From the NCBI RefSeq assembly GCF_001905545.1, contig NZ_LIPD01000001.1, positions 519,561 through 583,560 on the forward strand: 64,000 nt of DNA, written 5' to 3'. Position 1 is the first letter of the stretch; every line of letters starts with the position of its first letter. Below the pieces are notes generated by a model. It was not told where the DNA came from. It searched no databases and was given only the letters and a program-made list of their open reading frames with translations. The position numbers and the translations under genes are program-made. This stretch comes from Streptomyces sp. CB02056. GTDB taxonomy: Bacteria > Actinomycetota > Actinomycetes > Streptomycetales > Streptomycetaceae. Below, piece by piece: positions 8,231 through 15,995 of the stretch.

Positions 8231-9088
8231 TTGTTCTACCGACTGATGAAGATGATCGTCGCGCCACTGCTTCGGATCTTCTTCCGGCCCTGGATCGAGG
8301 GCGAGGAGAACATCCCCACCGAGGGTGCGGCGATCATCGCGAGCAACCACCTGTCCTTCTCGGACTCGTTCTTCTTCCCCGCGCTGATCAAGCGCCGGGT
8401 CACCTTCATCGCGAAGGCCGAGTATTTCAACACCCCGGGCCTCAAGGGCCGGCTGACCGCCGCGTTCTTCAAGGGCGTCGGCCAGCTGCCGGTGGACCGC
8501 TCGGGCGTGCGCGGCGCCGGCGAGGCCGCGATCCGCAGCGCCATCGCGGTGCTGGAGGAGGGCGAGCTGTTCGGCGTCTACCCCGAGGGCACCCGTTCGC
8601 CCGACGGCAAGCTGTACCGCGGCAAGGTCGGCGGCCTGGCCCGCGTCGCGCTGGCCACCGGCGCCCCGGTGATCCCGGTCGCCATGATCGACACCGAGAA
8701 GGTGCAGCCGCCCGGCCAGGTGGTCCCCAACTTCGGCATCCGCCCCGGCATCCGGATCGGCCGCCCGCTGGACTTCTCCCGCTACCACGGCATGGAGAAC
8801 GACCGCTTCATCCTCCGTTCGGTGACGGACGAGGTGATGTACGAGATCATGCGGCTCTCCGGCCAGGAGTACGTGGACATCTACGCGACCGCCGCCAAGC
8901 GGCAGATCGCCGAGGACAAGAAGAAGGCCGACGCCGAGCGCCGGGCCGCCGCCAAGGCGGAGAAGGCGGAGGCGGCCGAGGCCGAGAAGGCGGAGAAGGC
9001 CGAGCGGGCCGCCGAGGCGGAGAAGGCGGCCGAGGCCGAGAAGTCCGCCGGGGCGGGCACCGCGGAGAAGCCGGAGAAGCCGGAGTAG
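8231..9088 (+). CDS. PlsC-like 1-acylglycerol-3-phosphate acyltransferase
   Basis: This 285-residue lysophosphatidic-acid acyltransferase family protein has all four blocks: NHLSFSD (the HX4D catalytic pair, near residue 38), the FIAKAEYF block, YPEGTRS (near 120) and VIPVAM. A single hydrophobic N-terminal segment should tether it to the inner membrane. The chosen start is TTG 8231, with CAGGAGG at 8218-8224. The last 58 residues (about 228-285) are an Ala/Lys/Glu-only helical tail absent from the core family. A -10-like TAGGAT lies at 8196-8201. It is expected to act in phospholipid or other acyl-ester synthesis. Confidence 0.91.
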   Translation: MFYRLMKMIVAPLLRIFFRPWIEGEENIPTEGAAIIASNHLSFSDSFFFPALIKRRVTFIAKAEYFNTPGLKGRLTAAFFKGVGQLPVDRSGVRGAGEAAIRSAIAVLEEGELFGVYPEGTRSPDGKLYRGKVGGLARVALATGAPVIPVAMIDTEKVQPPGQVVPNFGIRPGIRIGRPLDFSRYHGMENDRFILRSVTDEVMYEIMRLSGQEYVDIYATAAKRQIAEDKKKADAERRAAAKAEKAEAAEAEKAEKAERAAEAEKAAEAEKSAGAGTAEKPEKPE

Positions 9089-9146
9089 GCGTCCGGGCGG
9101 CCGGTCCGAGCGGCCGCCCGGACCGGCCCGGGGAGGGGCGGGGCGG

Positions 9147-10388
9147 ATGACGGACGACGGCGGCAGAGCCGGCGCGGTCGGCGGCACGGTGGCGGCCGGC
9201 GGCATGTCCGTCGAACTCCCGCTCTGGAAGGCGATCTCCTACTTCCGGGTGCTGGCCCTGTGCTACGCGCTGCTGCGGTACTTCAACTCGTACCTGCACT
9301 TCCTGCACCCGGTGGCCGGCTGGATCTTCCTCGGCGCGCTGACCCTGTGGACCCTGGCCAGCACCCGGGCCTTCGCCAACCCGCAGCGCTGCACCCGGTT
9401 CGTCCTGGGCACCGACCTCGCCCTCGCCGTCACCGGCATCGTGATGAGCGGCATGACCGACTCCCCGGCCCGGATCAGCCACGGCGCGCCCACCCTGCCG
9501 ACCATCTGGGCGGCCGGCACGGTGCTGGGCTTCGCCGCGAAGGGCGGCTGGCGCCCGGCGGCGGCCTCGGGCTCGGTGATCGGCGTCGCCAACATCCTCG
9601 GCCACGGCGGGCCGACCGGCGACAACATCCACAACATCGTGCTGCTGATGGTGGCCGGCTGCGCGATCGGCTACGTGATCGAGCTGGCCCGGGCCAGCGA
9701 GGCCACCCTCACCCGGGCGCTCCAGGTCGAGGCGGCCACCCGGGAGCGCGAGCGGCTCTCCCGGGACATCCACGACGGCGTGCTCCAGGTGCTCGCCCTG
9801 GTCCAGCGGCGCGGCGCGGAGCTGAGCGGTACGGAGCCGGGCGCTGGGACGGGCTCCGGTACGGACTTCGCCGAGCTCGGCCGGCTGGCCGGTGAACAGG
9901 AGCGCGCGCTGCGGGCCCTGATGACGGGCGGTCCGCTGCCGGAGCAGCGCGCGCCGCGGTCCGACGCCGCCGAGCCGCCGGACCCGGACGCCCCGCGCGA
10001 CCTCACCGCGCTGCTGCGCCCGTACGCGGACGAGCGGATCACGCTCTCCGCCCCCGGCACCCCGGTGCCGCTGCCCGGTGCGGCGGCGGGCGAGCTCGCG
10101 GCGGCGGTCGGCGCCGCCGTCGACAACGTGCGCAAGCACGCGGGGGAGCGGGCCCGGGCCTGGATCCTGGTCGAGGACGAGCCGGAGGCCGTCACGGTCA
10201 GCATCCGCGACGACGGCCCCGGCTTCGCCCCCGGCCGGCTCGGCGAGGCGGAGCAGGCCGGGCGGCTCGGCGTCTCCCAGTCCATCCGCGGCCGGCTGCT
10301 GGACCTCGGCGGCACGGCCGAGCTGTACTCGGCGCCCGGGGAGGGCGTCGAGGTCGAACTGCGCGTCCCGAGGAAGGCCACTCCATGA
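9147..10388 (+). CDS. macS: Sensor histidine kinase, MacS-like
   Basis: This 413-residue NarL-type sensor kinase has five to six hydrophobic segments in residues 30-180, then the dimerisation helix with phospho-acceptor His209 (RLSRDIHDGV), and a HATPase domain with the N-box VDNVRKHAG and the G-box DDGPGFAPG. It resembles the MacS partner of the MacRS system (SCO2121 as I recall), which affects antibiotic production and morphology in S. coelicolor. The ATG is preceded by GGGGAGG; Met20 is a possible alternative start. It overlaps the response regulator gene by an ATGA. Confidence 0.9.
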   Translation: MTDDGGRAGAVGGTVAAGGMSVELPLWKAISYFRVLALCYALLRYFNSYLHFLHPVAGWIFLGALTLWTLASTRAFANPQRCTRFVLGTDLALAVTGIVMSGMTDSPARISHGAPTLPTIWAAGTVLGFAAKGGWRPAAASGSVIGVANILGHGGPTGDNIHNIVLLMVAGCAIGYVIELARASEATLTRALQVEAATRERERLSRDIHDGVLQVLALVQRRGAELSGTEPGAGTGSGTDFAELGRLAGEQERALRALMTGGPLPEQRAPRSDAAEPPDPDAPRDLTALLRPYADERITLSAPGTPVPLPGAAAGELAAAVGAAVDNVRKHAGERARAWILVEDEPEAVTVSIRDDGPGFAPGRLGEAEQAGRLGVSQSIRGRLLDLGGTAELYSAPGEGVEVELRVPRKATP

Positions 10389-11080
10389 CCGACCAGCCGA
10401 TGACCGACCAGCCGACCGCCGACCGGCCGGTGCGGGTGATGGTGGTGGACGACCACCCGATGTGGCGGGACGCCGTCTCGCGCGACCTCGCCGAGGCCGG
10501 ACTGGACGTGGTGGCCACCGCGGGCGACGGCGAGGAGGCCGTGCGCCGGGCCCGTGCCTGCACGCCGCAGGTGGTCGTGCTGGACCTCAACCTGCCCAGC
10601 CTGTCCGGCGCGGAGGTGTGCCGCCAGGTTGTCGCGCACGACCCGGCGGTCCGGGTGCTGGTGCTGTCGGCCAGCGGCGAGCACCAGGACGTGCTGGAGG
10701 CGGTGAAGTCCGGCGCGACCGGCTACCTGGTGAAGTCGGCCGGGCGGGAGGAGCTGCTGGACGCGGTGCGCCGCACGGCCGTCGGCGACGCGGTGTTCAC
10801 CCCGGGCCTGGCCGGGCTGGTGCTCGGCGAGTTCCGCCGGCTGGCCGCCGAGCCGGCCCCGGCCTCGGCGCCGGCCGCCCCGCAGCTGACCGCCCGGGAG
10901 ACGGAGGTGCTGCGGCTGGTGGCCAAGGGGCTGTCGTACCGGCAGATAGCCGACCGGCTGGTGCTGTCGCATCGGACGGTGCAGAACCACGTGCAGAACA
11001 CGCTCGGGAAGCTGCAGCTGCACAACCGGGTGGAGCTGGTCCGGTACGCCATCGAGCAGGGCCTGGACGACGAGATCTGA
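10385..11080 (+). CDS. macR: LuxR-type response regulator, MacR-like
   Basis: This 231-residue two-component regulator has an N-terminal receiver domain (acidic pair VVDDHP, phosphorylation site Asp67 in VVLDLNLPS, and the conserved Lys in GYLVKSAG) and a C-terminal LuxR helix-turn-helix (LTARETEVLRLVAKGLSYRQ ... HRTVQNHVQN, about residues 162-215). An Ala/Pro linker separates them. The ATG overlaps the stop of the kinase gene, so the two are translated together. As the MacR counterpart it would be expected to activate genes of membrane and lipoproteins; no target site was searched for. Confidence 0.91.
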   Translation: MTDQPMTDQPTADRPVRVMVVDDHPMWRDAVSRDLAEAGLDVVATAGDGEEAVRRARACTPQVVVLDLNLPSLSGAEVCRQVVAHDPAVRVLVLSASGEHQDVLEAVKSGATGYLVKSAGREELLDAVRRTAVGDAVFTPGLAGLVLGEFRRLAAEPAPASAPAAPQLTARETEVLRLVAKGLSYRQIADRLVLSHRTVQNHVQNTLGKLQLHNRVELVRYAIEQGLDDEI

Positions 11081-11118
11081 GCGCCGCCCGGCCTGCTCCA
11101 CGGCGCCGCCCCGTCGGA

Positions 11119-11161
11119 CGGCGCGGCCCCGGGCGGGGCACATCCGCCCGGGGCCGCGCCG
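11119..11161. terminator. Bidirectional terminator between macR and trpEG
   Basis: A perfect 18-bp inverted repeat (arms 11119-11136 and 11144-11161, CGGCGCGGCCCCGGGCGG) encloses a 7-base loop between two convergent genes. No T-run follows on either side, as is usual for streptomycete terminators. Confidence 0.8.
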
Positions 11162-11166
11162 CCGGC

Positions 11167-13104
11167 TCAGCGCAGCGCGGCCGTCGCCTCGCGCAGCAGG
11201 CCCGCCACGATGCCGACCCCGTCACGGGTGAGCACCGACTCCGGGTGGAACTGGAGCCCCGCGAAGCCGTGCCCGCGCAGCGCGTGCACGTCGCCGGTGG
11301 CGGCGTCCCGGGAGACCTCGACGCCCTCGCCGAGGAGCCGCGCCGCGTCGGCCTCCGAGCAGCGCGCGGTGAAGGTGTTGTAGAAGCCGACCGTGCGCTT
11401 GGCGCCGAACAGGTCGATGCGCTCCTGCGCCCCCTGGTACGGGACGGCCTTGCGGCCCAGCGGGAGCCCGAGTTCGGCGGCCAGCAGCTGGTGGCTCAGG
11501 CAGACCGCGAGCAGCGGCGAGGTGCGGGCGCCGGAGCGGACGGCGGCCAGCGCGTCCGCGACGATCGGCCGCAGCAGCACCATCTTGGGGTCGTCGGCGA
11601 GCGCCGGGTCGCCCGGGCCGGGGCCGAGCACCAGCGCGCCCCGGTGCGCCGCGACCCGCTCGCGCAGCCCCGGCTCGTCGTAGCGGGCCACCGTCACCCG
11701 GTGGCCGAGCGAGCCGAGCAGGTGGGAGAGCATCGAGGTGAAGGTGTCCTCGCCGTCCACGACCAGGGTCGGCTCGGCCTCGGTGATCTCGGCCGGCTGC
11801 TGCATCCGCAGCCAGAACGGCGCGAGGTCGGCCCGGCGGGAGTCCAGGGCGGCCTGCACCCGGTGGTCGTCGGCGAGCCGGGGCCCGGTCGGGTGGGGCA
11901 GCCGGGTGGGCGCGGGCCGGGCGCCGATCGCGGTGAGCACGCCGGCGGCCTTGGCGTGGGTCTCGGCGACCTCGGACTCCGGGACGGAGTGGCGCACCAG
12001 GGTGGCGCCGACCCGGACGACCAGTCGGCCGGTGGCCGGGTCGATGTCGGCGGTGCGGATGCAGATCGGCGAGTCCAGCAGCTGCCCGCCGCTGGCGGCG
12101 CGGCCGATCAGGGCGAGCGCGCCGGAGTAGTAGCCGCGTCCGGTGGGCTCGTAGCGCTTGATCACCCGGGTGGCGTTCTCGACCGGGCTGCCGGTGACGG
12201 TGGCCGCGAACATCGTCTCGCGGAGCACGTCGCGGACGTCCAGCGAGGTGCGCCCGCGCAGCTCGTACTCGGTGTGGGCGAGGTGGGCCATCTCCTTGAG
12301 CCGGGGCCCGAGCACCTGGCCGCCGAGGTCGCCGACCGTGCACATCATCTTGAGCTCCTCGTCCACGACCATGGTGAGCTCCTCCAACTCCTTGGGGTCG
12401 TGCAGGAACTGGAGCAGCGAGTCGAGGTCGGAGCCGCCGGCCGGGTAGCGGTAGGTGCCGGAGATCGGGTTCATCACGACGGTGCCGCCGCTCTGCCGGA
12501 CGTGCACCTCGGGGGAGGCGCCGACCAGGACCCGGTCGCCGGTGTGCACCAGGAAGGTCCAGTACGCGCCGCGCTCCTGCTCCAGCAGCCGCCGGAAGAG
12601 CGTCAGCGCGAGTTCGGGGGAGAAGTCCTCCATCGTCGCGTGGAAGTCGCGCCGGATGACGAAGTTGGCGCCCTCGCCGTTCCCGATCTCGTCCTGGATC
12701 ACCCGGCGGACGATCGCGGCGTACGCGTCGTCGTCCACATCGAACCCGCCACCGGCAAGTGAGACCGGCAACTTCGGTAGGGCGTAGGTGAATTCGGCCA
12801 ACGGCAGGGCGTGCTGCTCGGTCACCGAGAGGGCCTGGAGCGGGGTGTCGTCGTCGTGCGCCTCGAAGCCGCGCTCGCGGATCTGGCGGTACGGGACGAG
12901 CGCGAGCAGGTCGTGCACCGGGCCGCCGCCGGCCGGTGGGCCGCTGCGTACGGGCAGGTCGGCGAGGTGCTCGTAGCTGTCGACGGTGCCCAGCAGCACC
13001 TCGACGGTGTCCGGGCTGAGCCGGGGCGTGCGGCGGTGCAGCAGGGCGAACGCGGGGGCATCGGGGCCGGTGAGACGGGCGAGCAGGTCGACAGCGGTGG
13101 TCAC
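11167..13104 (-). CDS. Fused anthranilate synthase TrpE-TrpG (PhzE-like layout)
   Basis: This 645-residue chorismate enzyme joins a TrpE-type synthase domain (about residues 1-430) to a glutamine amidotransferase domain (about 445-645). The synthase part has IQDEIGNGEGANFVIRR, NPISGTYRYP and the metal-binding ELKMM region. The amidotransferase triad is visible: Cys535 (AVCLSHQLL), His620 and Glu622 (LQFHPES). The order and the SHQ version of the nucleophile motif recall PhzE, which makes aminodeoxyisochorismate, but the Trp-codon leader upstream argues for anthranilate formation. The ATG at 13104 fits the conserved N terminus. It corresponds to the anthranilate synthase gene located beside DAHP synthase in S. 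coelicolor. Confidence 0.88.
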   Translation of the reverse strand: MTTAVDLLARLTGPDAPAFALLHRRTPRLSPDTVEVLLGTVDSYEHLADLPVRSGPPAGGGPVHDLLALVPYRQIRERGFEAHDDDTPLQALSVTEQHALPLAEFTYALPKLPVSLAGGGFDVDDDAYAAIVRRVIQDEIGNGEGANFVIRRDFHATMEDFSPELALTLFRRLLEQERGAYWTFLVHTGDRVLVGASPEVHVRQSGGTVVMNPISGTYRYPAGGSDLDSLLQFLHDPKELEELTMVVDEELKMMCTVGDLGGQVLGPRLKEMAHLAHTEYELRGRTSLDVRDVLRETMFAATVTGSPVENATRVIKRYEPTGRGYYSGALALIGRAASGGQLLDSPICIRTADIDPATGRLVVRVGATLVRHSVPESEVAETHAKAAGVLTAIGARPAPTRLPHPTGPRLADDHRVQAALDSRRADLAPFWLRMQQPAEITEAEPTLVVDGEDTFTSMLSHLLGSLGHRVTVARYDEPGLRERVAAHRGALVLGPGPGDPALADDPKMVLLRPIVADALAAVRSGARTSPLLAVCLSHQLLAAELGLPLGRKAVPYQGAQERIDLFGAKRTVGFYNTFTARCSEADAARLLGEGVEVSRDAATGDVHALRGHGFAGLQFHPESVLTRDGVGIVAGLLREATAALR

Positions 13105-13165
13105 GGGAACGGCTTCCTTCCGGGTGGACTGGTGAGAGGCGGTGCAAGGTCCGCTCCCGGAGGGC

Positions 13166-13208
13166 CGTCTGCTCAGACGCCGACGGCCGCCCCGAGGGGC
13201 GGCCGTCG
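13166..13208 (-). terminator. Trp attenuator hairpins
   Basis: Read on the minus strand, the region after the leader peptide contains a 13-bp stem CGACGGCCGCCCC with loop TC (13181-13208), followed directly by a second palindrome CGTCTGAGCAGACG (13166-13179). The earlier stem inside the leader coding region (13233-13239 with 13252-13258, GTGGGCC/GGCCCAC) offers the alternative fold expected of ribosome-mediated attenuation. Confidence 0.72.
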
Positions 13209-13215
13209 TGTTCGT

Positions 13216-13287
13216 CTAGGAACGCGCCAGTTGTGGGCCACCCTGGGGGGAGGCCCACCACCAGGAGTGGCTGTGGGGCGCGTGCAT
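13216..13287 (-). CDS. Trp leader peptide (23 codons, three consecutive Trp)
   Basis: A short gene reads MHAPHSHSWWWASPQ then eight more residues to TAG at 13216. Three adjacent TGG codons lie at its middle, and a strong terminator-like hairpin begins just after its stop. It lies 112 bases upstream of the fused anthranilate synthase gene. This is the classical layout of a transcription-attenuation leader: stalling at Trp codons when charged tRNA-Trp is scarce should prevent the terminator from forming. Streptomyces trp genes are known to have leaders with Trp-Trp-Trp. The gene is too short for standard gene finders. Confidence 0.85.
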   Translation of the reverse strand: MHAPHSHSWWWASPQGGPQLARS

Positions 13288-13370
13288 GGTTCGAGACTAG
13301 CGGATGCGTCGGGGCGGGTGAGGGGCATCACGTCTTTGTCCGAGATGTGTCTCATTCCTCGGGCAATAGG

Positions 13371-13406
13371 CACGAGTCACTCCTGCCACCCCGTAGCCTT
13401 GGCGGT
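13371..13406 (+). promoter_or_regulatory. Leaderless promoter of DAHP synthase gene
   Basis: A -10-like TAGCCT at 13394-13399 ends 7 bases before the GTG start at 13407. That spacing puts the transcription start on or next to the start codon. No Shine-Dalgarno sequence is present. The -35 region is weak. Confidence 0.5.
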
Positions 13407-14756
13407 GTGACCGCTACGACTGAGACATCGAGGGCTGCCCACTCCTGGCAGTCCCTGCCCGCGGCGCAGCAGCCTGAATGGCCGGACCAAGAGGCTCTGC
13501 GCAAGACCCTTGCCGAGCTCGCGTCCTATCCGCCGCTCGTCTTCGCCGGCGAGTGCGACCAGCTGCGCGCCCGGCTCGGAGCCGTGGCGCGCGGGGAGGC
13601 CTTCCTCCTCCAGGGCGGTGACTGTGCCGAGGCCTTCGACGGCGTTTCGGCGGAGCACATCCGCAACAAGCTGAAGACGCTGCTCCAGATGGCCGCCGTA
13701 CTGACGTACGCGGCCTCGGTGCCGGTGGTGAAGGTCGGCCGCATCGCCGGCCAGTACTCCAAGCCGCGCTCCAAGTCGACCGAGACCCGCGACGGCGTGA
13801 CCCTGCCGGTCTACCGGGGCGACTCGGTGAACGGCTTCGAGTTCACCCCCGAGTCCCGCATCCCGAACCCCGAGCGCCTGAAGCGGATGTACAACGCGTC
13901 CGCCGCGACGCTCAACCTGGTGCGCGCCTTCACCACCGGTGGCTACGCGGACCTGCGCCAGGTGCACGCCTGGAACCAGGACTTCGTCCGCAACTCGCCG
14001 GCCGGCCAGCGCTACGAGCAGCTCGCCCGGGAGATCGACAACGCCCTGGCGTTCATGAGCGCCTGCGGCGTGGTGCCGGAGGAGTTCAAGGCGGTCGAGT
14101 TCTTCTCCTCGCACGAGGCGCTGGTCCTGGACTACGAGACCGCGCTGACCCGCGTGGACTCGCGCACCGGCGAGCTGTACGACGTCTCCGGCCACATGGT
14201 GTGGATCGGCGAGCGCACCCGGCAGCTGGACCACGCGCACATCGAGTTCGCCTCCAAGATCCGCAACCCGATCGGCGTCAAGCTCGGCCCGACCACCTCG
14301 GTCGACGACGCGCTCGCCCTGATCGAGAAGCTGGACCCGGAGCGCGAGCCCGGCCGCCTGACCTTCATCACCCGGATGGGCGCGGGCAAGATCCGCGAGC
14401 ACCTGCCCACCCTGGTGGAGAAGGTCACCGCCTCCGGCGCCCGGCCGGTGTGGATCTGCGACCCGATGCACGGCAACACCTTCGAGGCCTCCAGCGGGCA
14501 CAAGACCCGCCGCTTCGACGACGTCCTGGACGAGGTCAAGGGCTTCTTCGAGGTGCACCGCGCGCTCGGCACCCACCCGGGCGGCATCCACGTGGAGCTG
14601 ACCGGCGACGACGTCACCGAGTGCGTCGGCGGCGGCGACGAGGTCCTGGTGGACGACCTGCACCAGCGCTACGAGACGGCCTGCGACCCGCGGCTCAACC
14701 GCAGCCAGTCGCTGGACCTGGCGTTCCTGGTGGCGGAGATGTACCGCGGCCAGTAG
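13407..14756 (+). CDS. aroH: 3-deoxy-7-phosphoheptulonate synthase, class II
   Basis: This 449-residue plant-type (class II) DAHP synthase condenses phosphoenolpyruvate and erythrose 4-phosphate, the first step of the shikimate pathway. Conserved pieces are LLQGGDCAEAF (near residue 68), the VKVGRIAGQY(S)KPRS block (PEP-binding arginine and lysine), YNASAATLNL, GERTRQLDHAH, and the C-terminal metal site CDPMHGNT and GGIHVELTGDDVTEC. The length is standard. The start is GTG 13407, leaderless by promoter spacing; an upstream in-frame extension lacks homologous features. It diverges from the anthranilate synthase gene, placing aromatic supply and Trp-branch entry side by side. Feedback behaviour cannot be read from sequence. 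Confidence 0.95.
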   Translation: MTATTETSRAAHSWQSLPAAQQPEWPDQEALRKTLAELASYPPLVFAGECDQLRARLGAVARGEAFLLQGGDCAEAFDGVSAEHIRNKLKTLLQMAAVLTYAASVPVVKVGRIAGQYSKPRSKSTETRDGVTLPVYRGDSVNGFEFTPESRIPNPERLKRMYNASAATLNLVRAFTTGGYADLRQVHAWNQDFVRNSPAGQRYEQLAREIDNALAFMSACGVVPEEFKAVEFFSSHEALVLDYETALTRVDSRTGELYDVSGHMVWIGERTRQLDHAHIEFASKIRNPIGVKLGPTTSVDDALALIEKLDPEREPGRLTFITRMGAGKIREHLPTLVEKVTASGARPVWICDPMHGNTFEASSGHKTRRFDDVLDEVKGFFEVHRALGTHPGGIHVELTGDDVTECVGGGDEVLVDDLHQRYETACDPRLNRSQSLDLAFLVAEMYRGQ

Positions 14757-14783
14757 GCCCGGTGCCCGTCCGATGTGACGAAG

Positions 14784-14825
14784 GCCCCTCCGGATTCGGT
14801 GTCCCCGAGCCCGGAGGGGCTTTTT
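14784..14825 (+). terminator. Terminator after DAHP synthase gene
   Basis: A 10-bp stem GCCCCTCCGG / CCGGAGGGGC (14784-14793 with 14811-14820) is followed by TTTTT. It is a canonical intrinsic terminator, 28 bases after the stop codon. Confidence 0.9.
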
Positions 14826-14843
14826 CGTACCCGTTTCGCCGGG

Positions 14844-14879
14844 TAAGGTAAGCCTCAGTGAACTAAGGCTGACCTTAGT
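14844..14879 (+). promoter_or_regulatory. Tandem iron-box-like operators before bfd
   Basis: ACTAAGGCTGACCTTAGT at 14862-14879 is a palindrome with 7-bp arms. It resembles the 19-bp DmdR1/IdeR (DtxR family) iron box TTAGGTTAGGCTAACCTAA at about 13 of 19 positions. Immediately upstream, TAAGGTAAGCCT at 14844-14855 is a second half-site-like copy. Position just before the ferredoxin gene suggests Fe-dependent repression. Confidence 0.75.
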
Positions 14880-14916
14880 CAAGATCCACTCCGCTTCACT
14901 CCCGGGAGAGACCGCG

Positions 14917-15216
14917 ATGTACGTGTGCATGTGCCATGCGGTCACCGAGGACCAGGTGAAGAAGGCGATCGACGGCGGTGCCAACACCCCGCGCCAGATA
15001 GCGAAGGGCTGCCGGGCCGGCACCGACTGCGGGTCCTGCGTGCGGCGCATCCAGGCGCTGCTCGGCGAGCACGGCGCCCGCCCCTGCCCGACCGCCCGGC
15101 TGGCGGCGAAGCTCGGCCTCGCGGACCCGGAGGACCCGGCGGTGCCGTCCGCTCCGGCCCCGGAGGCCGCCCCGGTGGTCCCACTGCGGGTGACCCGGGC
15201 GAACCGGGCGGCCTGA
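14917..15216 (+). CDS. bfd: Bacterioferritin-associated ferredoxin
   Basis: This 99-residue [2Fe-2S] protein reduces bacterioferritin so that stored iron is released. Its four cluster ligands are Cys4, Cys6, Cys38 and Cys41 (CMC ... CGSC), the spacing typical of BFD/NirB-type domains. The conserved ITPRQIA-like helix and the arginine-rich loop follow. The C-terminal 45 residues are Ala/Pro-rich and not part of the fold. The ATG at 14917 follows GGGAGAG. Iron-box-like palindromes lie 40 bases upstream, so it is probably induced in iron starvation. The bacterioferritin gene is convergent, 22 bases from its stop. Confidence 0.93.
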   Translation: MYVCMCHAVTEDQVKKAIDGGANTPRQIAKGCRAGTDCGSCVRRIQALLGEHGARPCPTARLAAKLGLADPEDPAVPSAPAPEAAPVVPLRVTRANRAA

Positions 15217-15238
15217 CCGGCCCGAGCGGGCCGCGGCC

Positions 15239-15718
15239 TCAGGACTCCGGCTGCTCGATCACGGTGGCGAGGTAGAGCGCCTCGCCGAGCTTCTCCAGCA
15301 GCTCCAGCTGGGTGTCGAGGTAGTCGATGTGGTGCTCCTCGTCGGCCAGGATGTCCTCGAAGATGTTCGCCGAGGTGACGTCGTTCTTGGCCCGCATCAC
15401 CACGATCCCGCGCTTGAGCCGGTCGATCGCCTCGACCTCGATCTGGCGGTCCGCCTCGAACATCTCCTTGACCGTCTGGCCGATCCGGACGTGGAACAGC
15501 CGCTGGTAGTTGGGCAGCCCCTCCAGGAACAGGATCCGGTCGGTGAGCGTCTCGGCGTGCTTCATCTCGTCGAAGGACTCGTGCCGGGTGTACTTGGCGA
15601 GCTTCGTCCAGCCGAAGTTCTCCTGCATCTTGGCGTGCAGGAAGTACTGGTTGATCGCGGTCAGCTCGGCGGTGAGCTGCTCGTTGAGGAACTCGATGAC
15701 CTCGGGATCGCCCTGCAT
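15239..15718 (-). CDS. bfr: Bacterioferritin
   Basis: This 159-residue subunit of the 24-mer heme-containing ferritin stores iron. The ferroxidase centre is complete: Glu18, Glu51, His54, Glu94, Glu127 and His130. Met52 is the heme axial ligand shared across a subunit pair. The length is typical. It converges on the bfd gene, so the storage protein and its reductase partner are adjacent but on opposite strands, allowing opposite regulation by iron. The ATG at 15718 follows GGAGGCATCACC. A row of 12-bp tandem repeats lies 31-91 bases upstream. Confidence 0.96.
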   Translation of the reverse strand: MQGDPEVIEFLNEQLTAELTAINQYFLHAKMQENFGWTKLAKYTRHESFDEMKHAETLTDRILFLEGLPNYQRLFHVRIGQTVKEMFEADRQIEVEAIDRLKRGIVVMRAKNDVTSANIFEDILADEEHHIDYLDTQLELLEKLGEALYLATVIEQPES

Positions 15719-15749
15719 GGTGATGCCTCCTGCACTCGTGCTGCCGTGT

Positions 15750-15809
15750 GTCCTGCGCTGAGTCCTGCGTGAAGTCCTGCGGTGGGTCCGGTACTGAGTC
15801 CTGCGCTGC
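15750..15809. repeat. Five tandem 12-bp repeats upstream of bfr
   Basis: Copies begin at 15750, 15762, 15774, 15786 and 15798, spaced exactly 12 bases. The unit is GTCCTGCGCTGA; the fourth copy is degenerate (GTCCGGTACTGA). They lie between the bfr start and its presumed promoter. Confidence 0.85.
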
Positions 15810-15995
15810 GCATCCTGGCACCGCTTTGGGAGGAAATTCCAGTAAGTTCACACTCACTAGGACATGTGTCGGAATATCCGATTCATGGTGAAACGTGCTG
15901 GTGGGCGGCCGACCGCTGGGCCGTACGGGCAGGGGCGCGGATCCGCGCAAAGGGGCGCGCGCCGAGGCTCGTCCGCCGTCTGTCACCATGGATCC

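Noticed and set aside
10078..12762. 894-codon + strand frame over macR and trpEG
   Set aside because: It crosses two well-supported genes and a terminator and has shadow-frame composition.
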